Positions 45,953 to 55,555 of a stretch of 64,000 bases of DNA are shown here, piece after piece. A model generated the notes under the pieces. That model worked only from the letters and a program-made list of their open reading frames with translations. It was not told the origin of the DNA and did not search any database. Positions within the stretch are counted from its first letter, which is position 1. Every line of letters starts with the position of its first letter. The DNA comes from Ancylobacter lacus. Its GTDB lineage: Bacteria; Pseudomonadota; Alphaproteobacteria; Rhizobiales; Xanthobacteraceae. The stretch spans positions 62,001 through 126,000 of the forward strand of contig NZ_JAHBGE010000008.1 in NCBI RefSeq assembly GCF_018390635.1. Reading direction: 5' to 3'. The position numbers and the translations under genes are program-made.

Positions 45953-47287
45953 ATGTCCGCGACCCATTCCCTCTCCTCCGGCAGCTCCGCGACGCCCCTG
46001 CGCGCGGTGCCGCCGGCGGACGCGGGCGAGGATGTCGCCGCGCTCATGGCCGACATTGGTGCCCGCGCCCGCTGGGCCGCGCGCGCCCTCGCCCTCGCCA
46101 GCGCCGCCCAGAAGGCGGAGGCGCTCCACGCCGCCGCCCGCGCCATTCGCCAGCGCGCCGAGGATATCCTCGCGGCCAACCGGCAGGACGTCGAGGCCGG
46201 CCGCGCCGCCGGGCTCAGCGCCGCGCTGATCGACCGGCTGGTGCTGACGCCGGCCCGCGTCGCCGCCATTGCCGAGGCGGTGGACGAGGTGGCGGCGCTG
46301 CCCGACCCGGTCGGCCGCGTCACCGAGCGCTGGACCCGCCCGAACGGGCTGGTGATGGAGCGCGTCACCACCCCGCTCGGGGTGATCGGCGTGATCTATG
46401 AGAGCCGGCCCAACGTCACCGCCGATGCCGGCGCGCTGTGCCTGAAGGCTGGCAACGCCGTGATCCTGCGCGGCGGCTCCGACAGCTTCAATTCCAGCCG
46501 CGCCATCCACGCCGCCATGGCCGAGGGGCTGGCCGCCGCCGGCCTGCCGGAGGACGGCATCCAGCTGGTTCCCACCCGCTCGCGGGCGGCGGTGGGCGAG
46601 ATGCTGGCCGGGCTCGGCGGCCATCTCGACGTCATCGTGCCGCGCGGCGGCAAGAGCCTCGTCGCCCGGGTGCAGGCGGAGGCGCGGGTGCCGGTCTTCG
46701 CCCATCTGGAGGGCATCGTGCACGTCTATGTCGACGCCTCGGCCGATCTCGGCAAGGCGCTCGACATCGTGCGCAACGCCAAGATGCGCCGCACCAGCGT
46801 GTGCGGCTCGGCCGAGACCCTGCTGGTGGAGCGCCAGGCGGCGGAGAGCCACCTGCGCCCGCTGGTGGCCATGCTGCTCGACGCCGGGTGCGAGGTGCGC
46901 GGCGAGGCGGACATCGCCGCGCTCGACCCCCGCATCGTGCCGGCGGTGGAGGCGGACTGGACCACCGAATATCTCGACGCCATCATCTCGGCGAAGCTGG
47001 TCGACGGGCTCGACGCCGCCATCCACCACATCGAGACCCACGGCTCCCACCACACCGACGCGATCATCACCGAGAACCCGGAGGCGGCCCGCCGCTTCAT
47101 GGCCGAGGTCGATTCCGCCATCGTGGTGCACAACGCCTCCACCCAGTTCGCCGATGGCGGGGAGTTCGGCTTCGGCGGCGAGATCGGTATCGCCACCGGG
47201 CGGATGCACGCGCGCGGCCCGGTCGGCGCGGAACAGCTCACCTCCTTCAAATACCGGGTGCACGGCACCGGCCAGACCCGGCCGTGA
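45953..47287 (+). CDS. proA: Gamma-glutamyl phosphate reductase
   Basis: 444 residues of the aldehyde dehydrogenase superfamily. The NADP loop region is [22 protein letters not shown] is present, and the catalytic-cysteine region is [13 protein letters not shown]. The ending is [21 protein letters not shown]. It reduces glutamyl phosphate to glutamate semialdehyde in proline synthesis. The ATG at 45953 comes after a Cys/Pro-rich leader that is not homologous. nadD starts 22 bp downstream; proB is not in the window. Confidence 0.96.
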   Translation: MSATHSLSSGSSATPLRAVPPADAGEDVAALMADIGARARWAARALALASAAQKAEALHAAARAIRQRAEDILAANRQDVEAGRAAGLSAALIDRLVLTPARVAAIAEAVDEVAALPDPVGRVTERWTRPNGLVMERVTTPLGVIGVIYESRPNVTADAGALCLKAGNAVILRGGSDSFNSSRAIHAAMAEGLAAAGLPEDGIQLVPTRSRAAVGEMLAGLGGHLDVIVPRGGKSLVARVQAEARVPVFAHLEGIVHVYVDASADLGKALDIVRNAKMRRTSVCGSAETLLVERQAAESHLRPLVAMLLDAGCEVRGEADIAALDPRIVPAVEADWTTEYLDAIISAKLVDGLDAAIHHIETHGSHHTDAIITENPEAARRFMAEVDSAIVVHNASTQFADGGEFGFGGEIGIATGRMHARGPVGAEQLTSFKYRVHGTGQTRP

Positions 47288-47309
47288 CCGCGGGCGGACG
47301 CGCCGTCCG

Positions 47310-48068
47310 GTGAGCGGGGCGGGGGAGTCCGGGCAGCTCGCGCCCGGTGTGGCGGCTGGCACGGAGGCGGCCGGCGCGGCGCTGTTCCGCGTGCCGCCGC
47401 TGGCAGACGGCCTGCGCGTCGGCCTCTATGGCGGCAGCTTCAACCCGGCCCACGGCGCCCACCGCGCCGCCAGCCTGCTCGCCGCCCGCCGGCTCGGGCT
47501 CGACCGGGTGTGGTGGCTGGTCAGCCCGGGCAACCCGCTGAAGGACAACCGCGCTTTGCCCCCGCTGGCGGAGCGGCTCGCGACCGCCCGCGCGGTGGCC
47601 GCCCACCCCGCGCTGGTGCCCACCGGGCTCGAGGCCGGGCTCGGCACCCGCTACACCCACGACACGGTGGCGGCGCTGGTGCGGCGGTTTCCCCGGGTGC
47701 ATTTCGTGTGGCTGATGGGCGCCGACAACCTCGCCAGCTTCCACCGCTGGCAGCGCTGGGCCGATCTCGCCCAGCTGCTGCCGATGGCGGTGGTGGACCG
47801 GCCGGGCCAGACCTTCCGGGCCATGGCCTCGCCGGCGGCGCAGGCGCTCGGGCGCTGGCGGCTGCCGGAGAGCGACGCCGCCAGCCTGCCGACCCGTCCG
47901 GCGCCGGCCTGGGTGTTTCTCCACGGCCTCAAGGACCCGCTCTCCTCCAGCCTGATCCGGGCCGGCGGGGCGGCGGCGCAGAGGGGAGCCGCACCGCTTC
48001 CCGCCCTCGCGGCGGACCCTGACCTACCCGCGCCGGGCGAGCCGCCGCCGCCGCTCCCGCGGGGGTAG
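47310..48068 (+). CDS. nadD: Nicotinate-nucleotide adenylyltransferase
   Basis: 252 residues. After a ~35-residue low-complexity leader comes the nucleotidyltransferase motif [15 protein letters not shown] (the family's H-x-G-H is H-G-A-H here). [10 protein letters not shown] and the C-terminal S-S-S-L-I-R (for I-S-S-T-x-I-R) follow. It adenylates nicotinate mononucleotide in NAD synthesis. A GTG at 47310 is the first in-frame start after proA. The last ~40 residues are Pro/Ala-rich. Confidence 0.93.
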   Translation: MSGAGESGQLAPGVAAGTEAAGAALFRVPPLADGLRVGLYGGSFNPAHGAHRAASLLAARRLGLDRVWWLVSPGNPLKDNRALPPLAERLATARAVAAHPALVPTGLEAGLGTRYTHDTVAALVRRFPRVHFVWLMGADNLASFHRWQRWADLAQLLPMAVVDRPGQTFRAMASPAAQALGRWRLPESDAASLPTRPAPAWVFLHGLKDPLSSSLIRAGGAAAQRGAAPLPALAADPDLPAPGEPPPPLPRG

Positions 48069-48211
48069 AGGCGGCCCGCGCGGGGGCCGGCGTGGTATTC
48101 CACCTCGGGGCAGTTGAAATCGGGGGGTCGAAAGCCTTATCTTAAGGTCCGGTCACGCGGGCGGAACTTGCCGCCGGCGGCCAACAGAGAGGATAAGGAC
48201 CCCTGTCCATA

Positions 48212-48622
48212 TTGGCGCTCTCCGCAGACGCCCCGACACCGGCATCTGCACCGATCTCCGAGCCGCGTTATGACGCGGAGGAGATCCTCGCCCTCGTTCT
48301 CGCCCGCCTCGAAGACGACAAGGCCGAGGACGTCGTGTCCATCGAACTGCGCGGCAAGACCACGATCGCCGACTACATGGTGGTCGCGTCGGGCCGTTCG
48401 CAGCGCCATGTCGGCGCGCTGGCCGAGCACCTCGTCGAGGCGCTCAAGGAGCGCGGCGTCGGCGGCGTGCGGGTCGAGGGCCTGCCGGCCTGCGACTGGG
48501 TGCTGATCGATGCGAGCGACGTGATCGTCCACGTGTTCCAGCCGGAAGTCCGGGGCTTCTACAACATCGAGAAGATGTGGTCGGGGCTGCGTCCCGAGGC
48601 CGCCTCGCCCCCGCGCGGCTGA
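48212..48622 (+). CDS. rsfS: Ribosomal silencing factor RsfS
   Basis: 136 residues. The core has [22 protein letters not shown] (40-61), [14 protein letters not shown] and [20 protein letters not shown], all RsfS/DUF143 hallmarks. It binds ribosomal protein L14 and blocks subunit joining under starvation. The TTG start at 48212 follows GAGAGGATAAGG and is unusual but the best available. It belongs to the nadD-rsfS-rlmH series. Confidence 0.94.
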   Translation: MALSADAPTPASAPISEPRYDAEEILALVLARLEDDKAEDVVSIELRGKTTIADYMVVASGRSQRHVGALAEHLVEALKERGVGGVRVEGLPACDWVLIDASDVIVHVFQPEVRGFYNIEKMWSGLRPEAASPPRG

Positions 48623-48629
48623 TCGCCCG

Positions 48630-49112
48630 GTGCGTCTTCTGATCGTCAGCGTCGGCCGGCTCAAGGCCGGGCCGGAACGCGAGCTGTGCGAGCGCTATGT
48701 CGAGCGTACCCGCAAGGGCGGGCGCGCGCTCGGCCTCAGCGGCCCGGACGTGGTCGAGGTCGCCGAGAGCGGCGCCCGCCGGCCGCAGGACCGCATGGTG
48801 GAGGAGGCGGCGGGCATCGTCGCCGCGCTGCCCGAGGAGACCGCGGTGATCGCGCTCGATCCCGGCGGGGCCGAACTCTCCAGCGAGCGGCTGGCCGAGG
48901 ATGTCGCGGCGCTGCGCGACCACGGCGTGCGGGCGCTGAGCTTCCTGATCGGCGGCGCCGACGGGCTCGGGCCGGAAGCGCGGGAGCGGGCGGACCGCAT
49001 GGTTTCGTTCGGCCGTGCCACGTTTCCGCACCAACTCGTGCGCATCATGCTCGCCGAACAGCTCTACCGGGCGACCACCATCCTCGCGGGGCATCCCTAC
49101 CACAAGGCCTGA
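48630..49112 (+). CDS. rlmH: 23S rRNA (pseudouridine-1915-N3) methyltransferase RlmH
   Basis: 160 residues of the SPOUT fold. [11 protein letters not shown] opens the protein. The SAM knot shows [10 protein letters not shown] and the C-terminal [13 protein letters not shown]. It methylates pseudouridine 1915 in helix 69 of the large subunit. The GTG at 48630 lies 7 bp after the rsfS stop. Confidence 0.96.
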   Translation: MRLLIVSVGRLKAGPERELCERYVERTRKGGRALGLSGPDVVEVAESGARRPQDRMVEEAAGIVAALPEETAVIALDPGGAELSSERLAEDVAALRDHGVRALSFLIGGADGLGPEARERADRMVSFGRATFPHQLVRIMLAEQLYRATTILAGHPYHKA

Positions 49113-49171
49113 GGGTCGCCTTCGGGGTATGGTTTACCAGAGCTTAACGCCCCCTCGGTTCTTCTGCCCCC

Positions 49172-50791
49172 ATGCGCCCGACCGTCCGCCCCCTGCTTTC
49201 CTCCCGCGTTTTCGCCGGGTGCCGGCTGATCGCCGCGCTGGCGGCGCTGGCCGTGGGTCTCGTCGTCCCGCCGGGCCTTGCCGGGCCGGCGGCGGCGCAG
49301 GAGAACCCGGCCGCCGCCGGGGTGGCGCCGGGCGAGACCGGATCGGCCCCGGGCGATTCGCCCGCCGCGGCCGACCCCCGGGTCGAGGACGGCGGCGGCC
49401 TGACCCCGGACGAGGCCGCGCCCGACGCTGCCGCCCCGGATTCCTCCGCGTCCGACAGGTCCGCTTCGGAGTCCTCCGCTCCCGTCCCGTCCACCCCCGC
49501 GCCGCCCGCGACTCAGGCGGCCGCGCCCGTCTCGCCCGCGGCTCCCGCTGCCGCATCTCCGGCCGCCGCCGCCGCTCCCGCAGGCACGCCGCAGGAAGAA
49601 CCGCGCCAGCGGATGGAGAAGCTCGACGCCGAGCTGAAGGGCAGCGCCCAGGAACAGGCCCGGCTCAAGGCCGAGATCGAGGCCACCAAGGGCGACCGCG
49701 CCAAGCTCGCCGCGGCGCTGCTGGAGACCGCCGGCCGCATCCGCGAGGTCGAGGGCAAGCTCGACGCCAGCGAGCAGCGCCTGCTCCAGCTCGGCCGCGA
49801 GGAGAGCGACATCCGCCAGTCGCTCGACGGCCGCCGCAAGGAGCTGGCCGGCGTTCTCGCCGCGCTGGTGCGGCTCGGGCGCCAGCCGCCGCCCGCCCTG
49901 CTGGTGCGGCCCGACGACGCGCTGAAGTCGGTGCGCTCGGCCATGCTGCTCGGCGCGGTGCTGCCGGAGCTGAAGGCCGACACCGACCTATTGGTCAGCG
50001 AGCTGACCTCGCTCGCCCGGGTGCAGCAGCAGGCGGCGGCGGAGCGCGACGCTCTCGCAGAATTGAAAACGGCGATGGGCGAGGAACAGCGCCGGCTGAA
50101 CGCCCTCATCGCCGAGCGCCAGCAGAACCAGGAGGCCGGCGAGGCCGCGCTGGCGCAGGAGCGCCAGCACGCCGCCACGCTGGCCGCCGCCGCCCGCAAC
50201 GTGCGCGAGCTGATGGACCGGATGGAGAGCGAGATCGCCACCGCCCGCCGCGCCGCGGAGGCCGCCCGCGCGGCGGAAACCAAGGCGCCGCAAGGCTCGG
50301 CCGGGCGGCTGGCGGCGCTGAAGGACCCCGGCCGGCTCTCCCCCGGCATCGCCTTCGCCGAGGCCCGCGGCACCCTGCCGCTGCCCGCCGGCGGCGCGGT
50401 GCTGAAGCCCTTCGGCTCGAATGACGGCTATGGCGGCGCCGCCAAGGGGGTGACCTTCGCGACCCGCCAGGAGGCCCAGGTCTCCGCCCCCTGCGACGGC
50501 TGGGTGGTGTATGCCGGCCCCTTCCGCTCCTACGGCCAACTCTTGATCATCAATGCCGGCGGCGGATACCATATTCTTTTGGCGGGAATGGATAAGATAA
50601 CGGTGGAGCTGGGCCAGTTCGTGCTTTCGGGTGAGCCGGTGGCGGTCATGGGCAAGGGACCGCAGCTCGTCTCCGCCGGCAGCCTTGGAACGGCCCAACC
50701 GATTCTTTACGTCGAGTTTCGTAAAGACGGTAATTCGATCGATCCATCGCCATGGTGGGCGACGAGCGAAAGCGAGAAGGTACGCGGATGA
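49172..50791 (+). CDS. EnvC-like murein hydrolase activator (degenerate M23/LytM)
   Basis: 539 residues. A signal peptide (core about 16-38) is followed by an Ala/Pro/Ser-rich stretch (about 44-145), a long coiled coil (about 145-400) and a C-terminal LytM/M23 domain (about 415-535). Canonical zinc ligands (H-x-x-x-D and H-x-H) are not evident: the segment reads G-V-T-F-A-T-R and N-A-G-G-G-Y-H-I-L-L-A-G. An amidase activator like EnvC is therefore more likely than an active endopeptidase. Its stop overlaps the ctpA start (ATGA), so the two are coupled. Confidence 0.9.
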   Translation: MRPTVRPLLSSRVFAGCRLIAALAALAVGLVVPPGLAGPAAAQENPAAAGVAPGETGSAPGDSPAAADPRVEDGGGLTPDEAAPDAAAPDSSASDRSASESSAPVPSTPAPPATQAAAPVSPAAPAAASPAAAAAPAGTPQEEPRQRMEKLDAELKGSAQEQARLKAEIEATKGDRAKLAAALLETAGRIREVEGKLDASEQRLLQLGREESDIRQSLDGRRKELAGVLAALVRLGRQPPPALLVRPDDALKSVRSAMLLGAVLPELKADTDLLVSELTSLARVQQQAAAERDALAELKTAMGEEQRRLNALIAERQQNQEAGEAALAQERQHAATLAAAARNVRELMDRMESEIATARRAAEAARAAETKAPQGSAGRLAALKDPGRLSPGIAFAEARGTLPLPAGGAVLKPFGSNDGYGGAAKGVTFATRQEAQVSAPCDGWVVYAGPFRSYGQLLIINAGGGYHILLAGMDKITVELGQFVLSGEPVAVMGKGPQLVSAGSLGTAQPILYVEFRKDGNSIDPSPWWATSESEKVRG

Positions 50792-52137
50792 TGCGTAGGA
50801 CGTCAGTGTTTCTCTTTGGCGCGGCGGCCGGTGCCCTGATCGCCGTCGGCGCCACCCAGCCAAGGCTCGTCTTCGGCCCGGAGTCGGCCTTTGCCGCCGC
50901 ATCGGACACCTATCGGCAGCTCAACCTGTTCGGCGACATCTTCGAGCGCGTGCGCGCCGACTATGTCGAAAAGCCCGACGACGCCAAGCTCATCGAGGCG
51001 GCGATCAACGGCATGCTGTCCTCGCTCGACCCGCACTCGACCTACATGGACGCGAAGAACTTCCGCGACATGCAGGTGCAGACGCGCGGCCAGTTCGGCG
51101 GCCTCGGCATCGAGGTCACCATGGAGGACGGCCTCGTCAAGGTGGTCTCGCCGATCGACGACACCCCCGCCGCCAAGGCCGGCGTCCAGGCCGGCGACCT
51201 GATCGCCAAGCTCGACGACCAGGACGTCAAGGGCATGACGCTCAACGAGGCCGTGGAGAAGATGCGCGGCGCCGTGCAGACGCCGATCAAGCTGACCATC
51301 ATCCGCAAGGGCTCGGACAAGCCGATCGAGCTCACCCTGATGCGCGACGTCATCAACATCAAGTCGGTGCGCGGCCGGGTCGAGGACGGCGATATCGCCT
51401 ATATCCGCATCACCTCCTTCAGCGAGCAGACCGCCGAGGGGCTGAAGAAGGCGATGGAGGACCTCACCGCCCAGATCGGCGAGGACAAGCTCAAGGGCTA
51501 CATCATCGACCTGCGCAACAACCCGGGCGGCCTGCTCGACCAGGCGGTGGAGGTGTCCGACACCTTCCTCGACCGCGGCGAGATCGTCTCCACCCGTGGC
51601 CGCAACGCCGACGAGACCGAGCGCCGCAACGCCCGCCCGGGCGACCTCGCCAAGGGCAAGCCGGTCATCGTGCTGGTGAATGGCGGCTCGGCCTCGGCCT
51701 CGGAGATCGTCGCCGGCGCGCTACAGGACCACAAGCGGGCGACCATCCTCGGCTCGCTCTCCTTCGGCAAGGGCTCGGTGCAGACCGTCATCCCGGTCAG
51801 CGGCAACGCCGCCATCAAGCTGACCACCGCGCGCTACTACACCCCGTCGGGCCGCTCCATCCAGGCCAAGGGCATCCAGCCCGACATCGAGCTGGTGCAG
51901 GATGTGCCGGCCGACCTGAAGGAGAAGGCCGAGGCCGCCGGGGTCGACACCACCCGCGGCGAGGCGTCGCTGAAGGGCCACCTGAAGAACGGCGAGGACG
52001 AGAAGACCGGCTCGCCGGCCTATGTGCCGCCGGACCCCAAGGACGACACCCAGCTCAAGCTGGCGATCGACCTGATGCACGGCGTGCAGAAGAACGCCGC
52101 CTTCCCGGCCGACCCCAAGGCCGCCGTGCCGAACTGA
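50788..52137 (+). CDS. ctpA: C-terminal processing peptidase CtpA (S41 family)
   Basis: 449 residues. An N-terminal anchor or signal (about 5-25) precedes a PDZ domain (about 85-170, G-Q-F-G-G-L-G-I-E-V and A-A-K-A-G-V-Q-A-G-D). The S41 protease domain has G-G-S-A-S303-A-S-E-I and F-G-K328-G-S-V-Q-T as the Ser-Lys dyad. It trims periplasmic proteins, often peptidoglycan hydrolases, which fits coupling to the EnvC-like gene. The ATG at 50788 has GAAGG upstream. Confidence 0.96.
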   Translation: MMRRTSVFLFGAAAGALIAVGATQPRLVFGPESAFAAASDTYRQLNLFGDIFERVRADYVEKPDDAKLIEAAINGMLSSLDPHSTYMDAKNFRDMQVQTRGQFGGLGIEVTMEDGLVKVVSPIDDTPAAKAGVQAGDLIAKLDDQDVKGMTLNEAVEKMRGAVQTPIKLTIIRKGSDKPIELTLMRDVINIKSVRGRVEDGDIAYIRITSFSEQTAEGLKKAMEDLTAQIGEDKLKGYIIDLRNNPGGLLDQAVEVSDTFLDRGEIVSTRGRNADETERRNARPGDLAKGKPVIVLVNGGSASASEIVAGALQDHKRATILGSLSFGKGSVQTVIPVSGNAAIKLTTARYYTPSGRSIQAKGIQPDIELVQDVPADLKEKAEAAGVDTTRGEASLKGHLKNGEDEKTGSPAYVPPDPKDDTQLKLAIDLMHGVQKNAAFPADPKAAVPN

Positions 52138-52166
52138 GCGGCCGACATCCTTCCATCCGCCTTCCC

Positions 52167-52192
52167 GAAGCCCCGCCCCCCGGCGGGGCTTC
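52167..52192 (+). terminator. Stem-loop after ctpA
   Basis: GAAGCCCCGCC pairs perfectly with GGCGGGGCTTC around CCCC, 29 bp after the ctpA stop. A weak T-containing tail (GTCGTTTG) follows. The rest of the 326-bp gap to the next gene shows no other gene. Confidence 0.75.
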
Positions 52193-52463
52193 GTCGTTTG
52201 CGGCGGGCGCCGCGGTGGCCGCGCCCTGCGGCCGCCGTCCCGGGGGCTTCGCCGCGAATGGCGGTGTCAGCGCCGGGCTGCGGCACTTGCCGGGCCCGGC
52301 CGGCGCGGCGTTAAGCAATCCTTAACCCTGCGGGCGGAGATTCCATGACACCGCCGCTCGCCGGCGCGGGGGCCGCCATCGCGCCGCAGGGTGCCCGGCT
52401 TCCGCCAAGATTGTGCCTTGGTCGGTGGCGATAACTGCCCATCGTTCATGGGAAACCGCTGAG

Positions 52464-52832
52464 ATGACCGAGTACGACAGCTTCCTGGGAGCCGACACGG
52501 CCCGGCGCGACCGCGTGCTCAACGGCGTCGCGGTGGCGGTGTTCGGGGTCACCGGCTTCGCCATCCTCGCGGGCGGCGCGGCGTGGTTCTGGCTGCGGCC
52601 GGTCTCCACCGAGCGCCCGGTGGTGGAGCTGGCGCCCGCCATCTCCTCCGTCCCGCTCGACGCGCCGGTGCTGCGCCGCGACCACGATGCCGAGGCCGGC
52701 GACGACGGCATGGGCGGCCCGTCCGGGCCCTCGGTCACCATCATCGACGGTGCCACCGGCGAGCACCAGACCATCGTGTTCGGCCCCGATCTTGACGGCG
52801 CCGACGGCACTCCCGATACGGTGGCGCGCTGA
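52464..52832 (+). CDS. Small membrane-anchored protein, possible N-terminal remnant of a divergent polysaccharide deacetylase
   Basis: 122 residues: a charged start, one membrane helix (about 22-44), an acidic linker, then [15 protein letters not shown] near 89-103. In related genomes I recall a divergent polysaccharide deacetylase (YibQ/PF04748) between ctpA and rppH. Its N-terminal part has one membrane helix and a similar T-I-I-D-G-x-x-G stretch before the catalytic domain. Here the reading frame ends soon after that motif and rppH follows 106 bp later, so the catalytic domain is absent. This reading relies on memory and is uncertain. Confidence 0.6.
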   Translation: MTEYDSFLGADTARRDRVLNGVAVAVFGVTGFAILAGGAAWFWLRPVSTERPVVELAPAISSVPLDAPVLRRDHDAEAGDDGMGGPSGPSVTIIDGATGEHQTIVFGPDLDGADGTPDTVAR

Positions 52833-52938
52833 TCCCGCCACGGCCGGCCGCCCCCGCCCCGACACGCGGCTGTCGCTGACGCCCGCGAGGATCGGCCGCC
52901 CGGAGCCGGGCGTCCCCCGTCCTACCCGGAGTGCTGCC

Positions 52939-53457
52939 GTGACCCCCTTCGACCAGTTGCCCTATCGTCCCTGCGTCGGCGTCGTGCTGGTGAACCGTGC
53001 CGGCCTCGTCTTCATGGGCCGGCGTCTCGGCGGCGCCGAGCATGTCGACGCCGAGCATTCCTGGCAGATGCCGCAGGGCGGCATCGACGAGGGCGAGGAC
53101 CCCGCCGAGGCGGCGCTGCGCGAACTCTATGAGGAAACCAGCGTCCGCTCGGTCCGCCCCCTCGCCGAGGCGCGCGACTGGCTGGCCTACGACCTGCCCG
53201 AGCCGATCGCCCGCGAGGCGTGGAAGGGGCGCTACCGCGGCCAGAAGCAGAAATGGTTCGCCTTCGCCTTCACCGGCACCGATGCCGAGATCGACGTGGC
53301 GACGCCCGGCGGCGGCGCGCACAAGCCGGAATTCGTGGAATGGCGGTGGGAGCGGCTGGAGAACACCCCCTCTCTCATCATCCCGTTCAAGCGCTCGGTC
53401 TATCATGAGGTGGTGCGGGAATTCGCGCCCCACATCGCGGCCTTCCGCGGTGCCTGA
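52939..53457 (+). CDS. rppH: RNA pyrophosphohydrolase RppH (Nudix)
   Basis: 172 residues starting at the GTG at 52939 (GGAG upstream). The opening [11 protein letters not shown] is typical. The Nudix box runs from [13 protein letters not shown] through [15 protein letters not shown] precedes it, and Y-R-G-Q-K-Q-K-W-F and F-K-R-S-V-Y follow, as in RppH/IalA. It removes pyrophosphate from 5'-triphosphorylated RNA to trigger decay, or hydrolyses dinucleoside polyphosphates. Confidence 0.94.
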   Translation: MTPFDQLPYRPCVGVVLVNRAGLVFMGRRLGGAEHVDAEHSWQMPQGGIDEGEDPAEAALRELYEETSVRSVRPLAEARDWLAYDLPEPIAREAWKGRYRGQKQKWFAFAFTGTDAEIDVATPGGGAHKPEFVEWRWERLENTPSLIIPFKRSVYHEVVREFAPHIAAFRGA

Positions 53458-53483
53458 GCCGGCCGCGACCGCTGGCGGCGCCT

Positions 53484-53515
53484 ACCTTAAAAAACCCGTC
53501 GTCAACCTTAAAAAA
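53484..53515. repeat. Two AT-rich direct repeats with 21-bp periodicity upstream of tetR
   Basis: ACCTTAAAAAA occurs at 53484-53494 and again at 53505-53515, exactly 21 bp apart (two helical turns). It lies just upstream of the first TetR operator. In this GC-rich genome such A-tracts stand out and could be an UP-like element, a bent-DNA segment or another regulator's site. Confidence 0.6.
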
Positions 53516-53517
53516 GC

Positions 53518-53580
53518 GCGAACGAACGTTCGCTCTTGACTCGGTGCCCGCTTTGCGAGCAGATGCGAACGAACGTTCGC
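53518..53580 (+). promoter_or_regulatory. tetR-efflux promoter with two identical 16-bp operators
   Basis: The inverted repeat GCGAAC-GAAC-GTTCGC occurs twice, at 53518-53533 and 53565-53580. Between them lie -35 TTGACT (53536-53541), a 17-bp spacer and a weak -10 GCAGAT (53559-53564). One operator abuts the -35 and the other begins right after the -10, so a bound TetR dimer at either would block RNA polymerase. Confidence 0.85.
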
Positions 53581-53600
53581 TTTCGCTCCCGGAGACTGCC

Positions 53601-54248
53601 ATGCCCGCGGCCGCCGCCGCCCCTGCCACCGCTTCCGGGCCAAACCGGAAGGACCCGCGCCGCCGCGTGCTCGACGCCGCGGCGCGCTGCTTCATCCGTG
53701 GCGGGTTCCATGCCACCAGCATGCACGAGGTCTGCGCCGAGGCCGGCATGAGCCCCGGGGCGCTCTACCGCTATTTCCCCTCCAAGGAGGCGATCATCAT
53801 CGCCATTGTGGAGGAGGAGCGCTCGGCGCGGTCGGCGCTGCTGGCCCATCTCGACAGCTCCGCCACCCTCGTCGAGGCCCTTACCTTGATGGGAGAGGCG
53901 CTGTTCTCCAGCGATCCGCCAATGGTGTGCGTCGAGCTCGGGCCCGAGATCGCCGCCGAGGTCAGCCGCAACCCGCGCCTCCGGCCGGTCTTCGACGAGG
54001 TGGAAGACGAGATGGACGCCGCCTTCCTGCGCGCCCTGGAAGCGGCGCAGGCCCGGGGCGAGGTCGACCCCGCCCTCGATCGCGACCACGTCATGCTCAT
54101 GATCAACGCCCTCGGCGACGGCATCATGCTGCGCCGCCGGCTGCAGCCCGAGCTTCCGCTGGCGCAAATGATGCCGCAGATCGCGACCCTTATCGGCCGC
54201 ATGCTGGCCCCGCCGGCCCCTTCCGTTTCCTCCGGAGCCTCCCGATGA
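53601..54248 (+). CDS. TetR/AcrR-family repressor of the RND efflux operon
   Basis: 215 residues from the ATG at 53601 (GGAG ten bases upstream). The N-terminal TetR domain is R-R-V-L-D-A-A-A-R-C-F followed by G-M-S-P-G-A-L-Y-R-Y-F-P-S-K-E-A, and a helical ligand domain follows. It is the first gene of a three-gene unit; its stop overlaps the adaptor start (ATGA). Two identical operators in the promoter indicate autorepression together with the pump genes, relieved by an unknown ligand. Confidence 0.93.
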   Translation: MPAAAAAPATASGPNRKDPRRRVLDAAARCFIRGGFHATSMHEVCAEAGMSPGALYRYFPSKEAIIIAIVEEERSARSALLAHLDSSATLVEALTLMGEALFSSDPPMVCVELGPEIAAEVSRNPRLRPVFDEVEDEMDAAFLRALEAAQARGEVDPALDRDHVMLMINALGDGIMLRRRLQPELPLAQMMPQIATLIGRMLAPPAPSVSSGASR

Positions 54249-55555
54249 GCGCCCCCACCCCTTCCGCCCCCACGCCCGCGCGCGGCGGGCCGTCCACGCG
54301 CGGCCGCGTGCTGCTGGCGCTCGCCATGACCGTGGTGGTGGTCGGCGTCGGCGGCTATGCCTTCCGCGACCGCATTCCCGCCGATCTGTGGCCGGCCCGG
54401 GCCGCCGAGCCCGCGACGGCCGCCAACCCCGCGCCGGCCCCTGCTGCGCCCGCCGCCCAGGTGCGCGGCACCACCGTCACCGTGGTGCCGGCCGCCGAGC
54501 GCACGGTGGTCGAGCGCCTGCCGGTGAACGGCACGCTGGTGCCGCGCGAGGAGATCCAGGTCGGGCCGGAGATCGACGGCTACCGCGTGGTCGAGATCCT
54601 CGTGGAGGAGGGCGACCGGGTCGAGAAGGGCCAGCTCCTCGCCCGGCTGTCGCGCGACATGCTGGAGACCTTGCTCGCCCAGAACACCGCCAACGCAGCG
54701 AAAGCAAAGGCCGCCGTCGCCCAGCAGAAGGCGGCGCTGGAGCAGGCCGACGCCCAGCGCATCGAGGCCGAGGCCGCGGTGGCGCGCTCCCGCACCCTCA
54801 TCAAGACCGGCGCCACCTCGCAGGAGGTGCTGGACCAGCGCGAGCGCGCCGTCAGCGTCGCCGAGGCGCAGGTCGCCGCCGCCCGCGAGGCGGTCACCGC
54901 CGCCGAGGCCGAGGGCGCCCAGATCAAGGCGATGCGCGACGAGATCGAGGTGCGGCTCGCCCGCACCGACATCCGCGCGCCGGCGGCCGGAGTTGTCTCC
55001 GCCCGCTCCGCCCGGATCGGTGCCATCGTGCTCTCCGCCAACACCGAGCCGCTGTTCCGCATCGTGCGGGACGGCGCCATCGATCTCGACGCCGAGGTGC
55101 CGGAATCGGCGCTGCCGCGCATCCGGCCGGGCATGAAGGTGGCGGTGACGCCATCCGGCTTCGCCGCGCCGGTGGAGGGCGCGGTGCGGCTCGTCGGCGC
55201 CAAGGTCGACAGCTCCACCCGCCTCGCCCGCGTCGCCGTGGCGCTGCCGGACGATCCCCAGCTCCGCCCCGGCGCCTATGGCCGCGGGGTGATCGAGCTG
55301 GCGCGCCACGAGGGTGTGGCGGTGCCGCTTTCGGCGGTGCAGTTCAGCCCGGACGGCACCTTCGTGCTGGTGGTGAAGAACGACACGGTCGAGCAGCGGG
55401 CGGTGAAGACCGGGCTTCAGGGCGAGGGCGTGGTCGAGATCGTCGACGGGCTGGCGGCGGGCGAGGCGGTGGTGGCGCGCGCCGGAGGCTTCCTGCGCGA
55501 CGGCGACCGCGTCACGCCGGTCGCCGCGGCCGACACCGCGCGCGGGGGCGCCTGA
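54245..55555 (+). CDS. RND efflux periplasmic adaptor (membrane fusion protein)
   Basis: 436 residues. An N-terminal membrane anchor (about 21-41) and a Pro/Ala linker precede the lipoyl-like half-motifs (Y-R-V-V-E-I-L-V-E-E-G-D-R-V-E-K-G-Q-L-L near 100-120). A long alpha-hairpin of alternating Ala/Gln/Glu (about 130-230), the second lipoyl half (I-R-A-P-A-A-G-V-V) and beta-barrel domains follow. It links the inner-membrane pump to an outer-membrane channel. Start and stop overlap both neighbours by a few bases. Confidence 0.94.
   Translation: MSAPTPSAPTPARGGPSTRGRVLLALAMTVVVVGVGGYAFRDRIPADLWPARAAEPATAANPAPAPAAPAAQVRGTTVTVVPAAERTVVERLPVNGTLVPREEIQVGPEIDGYRVVEILVEEGDRVEKGQLLARLSRDMLETLLAQNTANAAKAKAAVAQQKAALEQADAQRIEAEAAVARSRTLIKTGATSQEVLDQRERAVSVAEAQVAAAREAVTAAEAEGAQIKAMRDEIEVRLARTDIRAPAAGVVSARSARIGAIVLSANTEPLFRIVRDGAIDLDAEVPESALPRIRPGMKVAVTPSGFAAPVEGAVRLVGAKVDSSTRLARVAVALPDDPQLRPGAYGRGVIELARHEGVAVPLSAVQFSPDGTFVLVVKNDTVEQRAVKTGLQGEGVVEIVDGLAAGEAVVARAGGFLRDGDRVTPVAAADTARGGA

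Noticed and set aside
49300-49600. Ala/Pro-rich stretch of the EnvC-like gene as a foreign or repeat insertion
   Set aside because: Low-complexity linkers after the signal peptide are common in such periplasmic proteins, and the frame is intact.
53518-53580. GAAC/GTTC motifs upstream of tetR read as alphaproteobacterial LexA boxes
   Set aside because: The GTTC-N7-GTTC spacing is not met. The two identical inverted repeats beside a tetR gene fit a TetR operator better.
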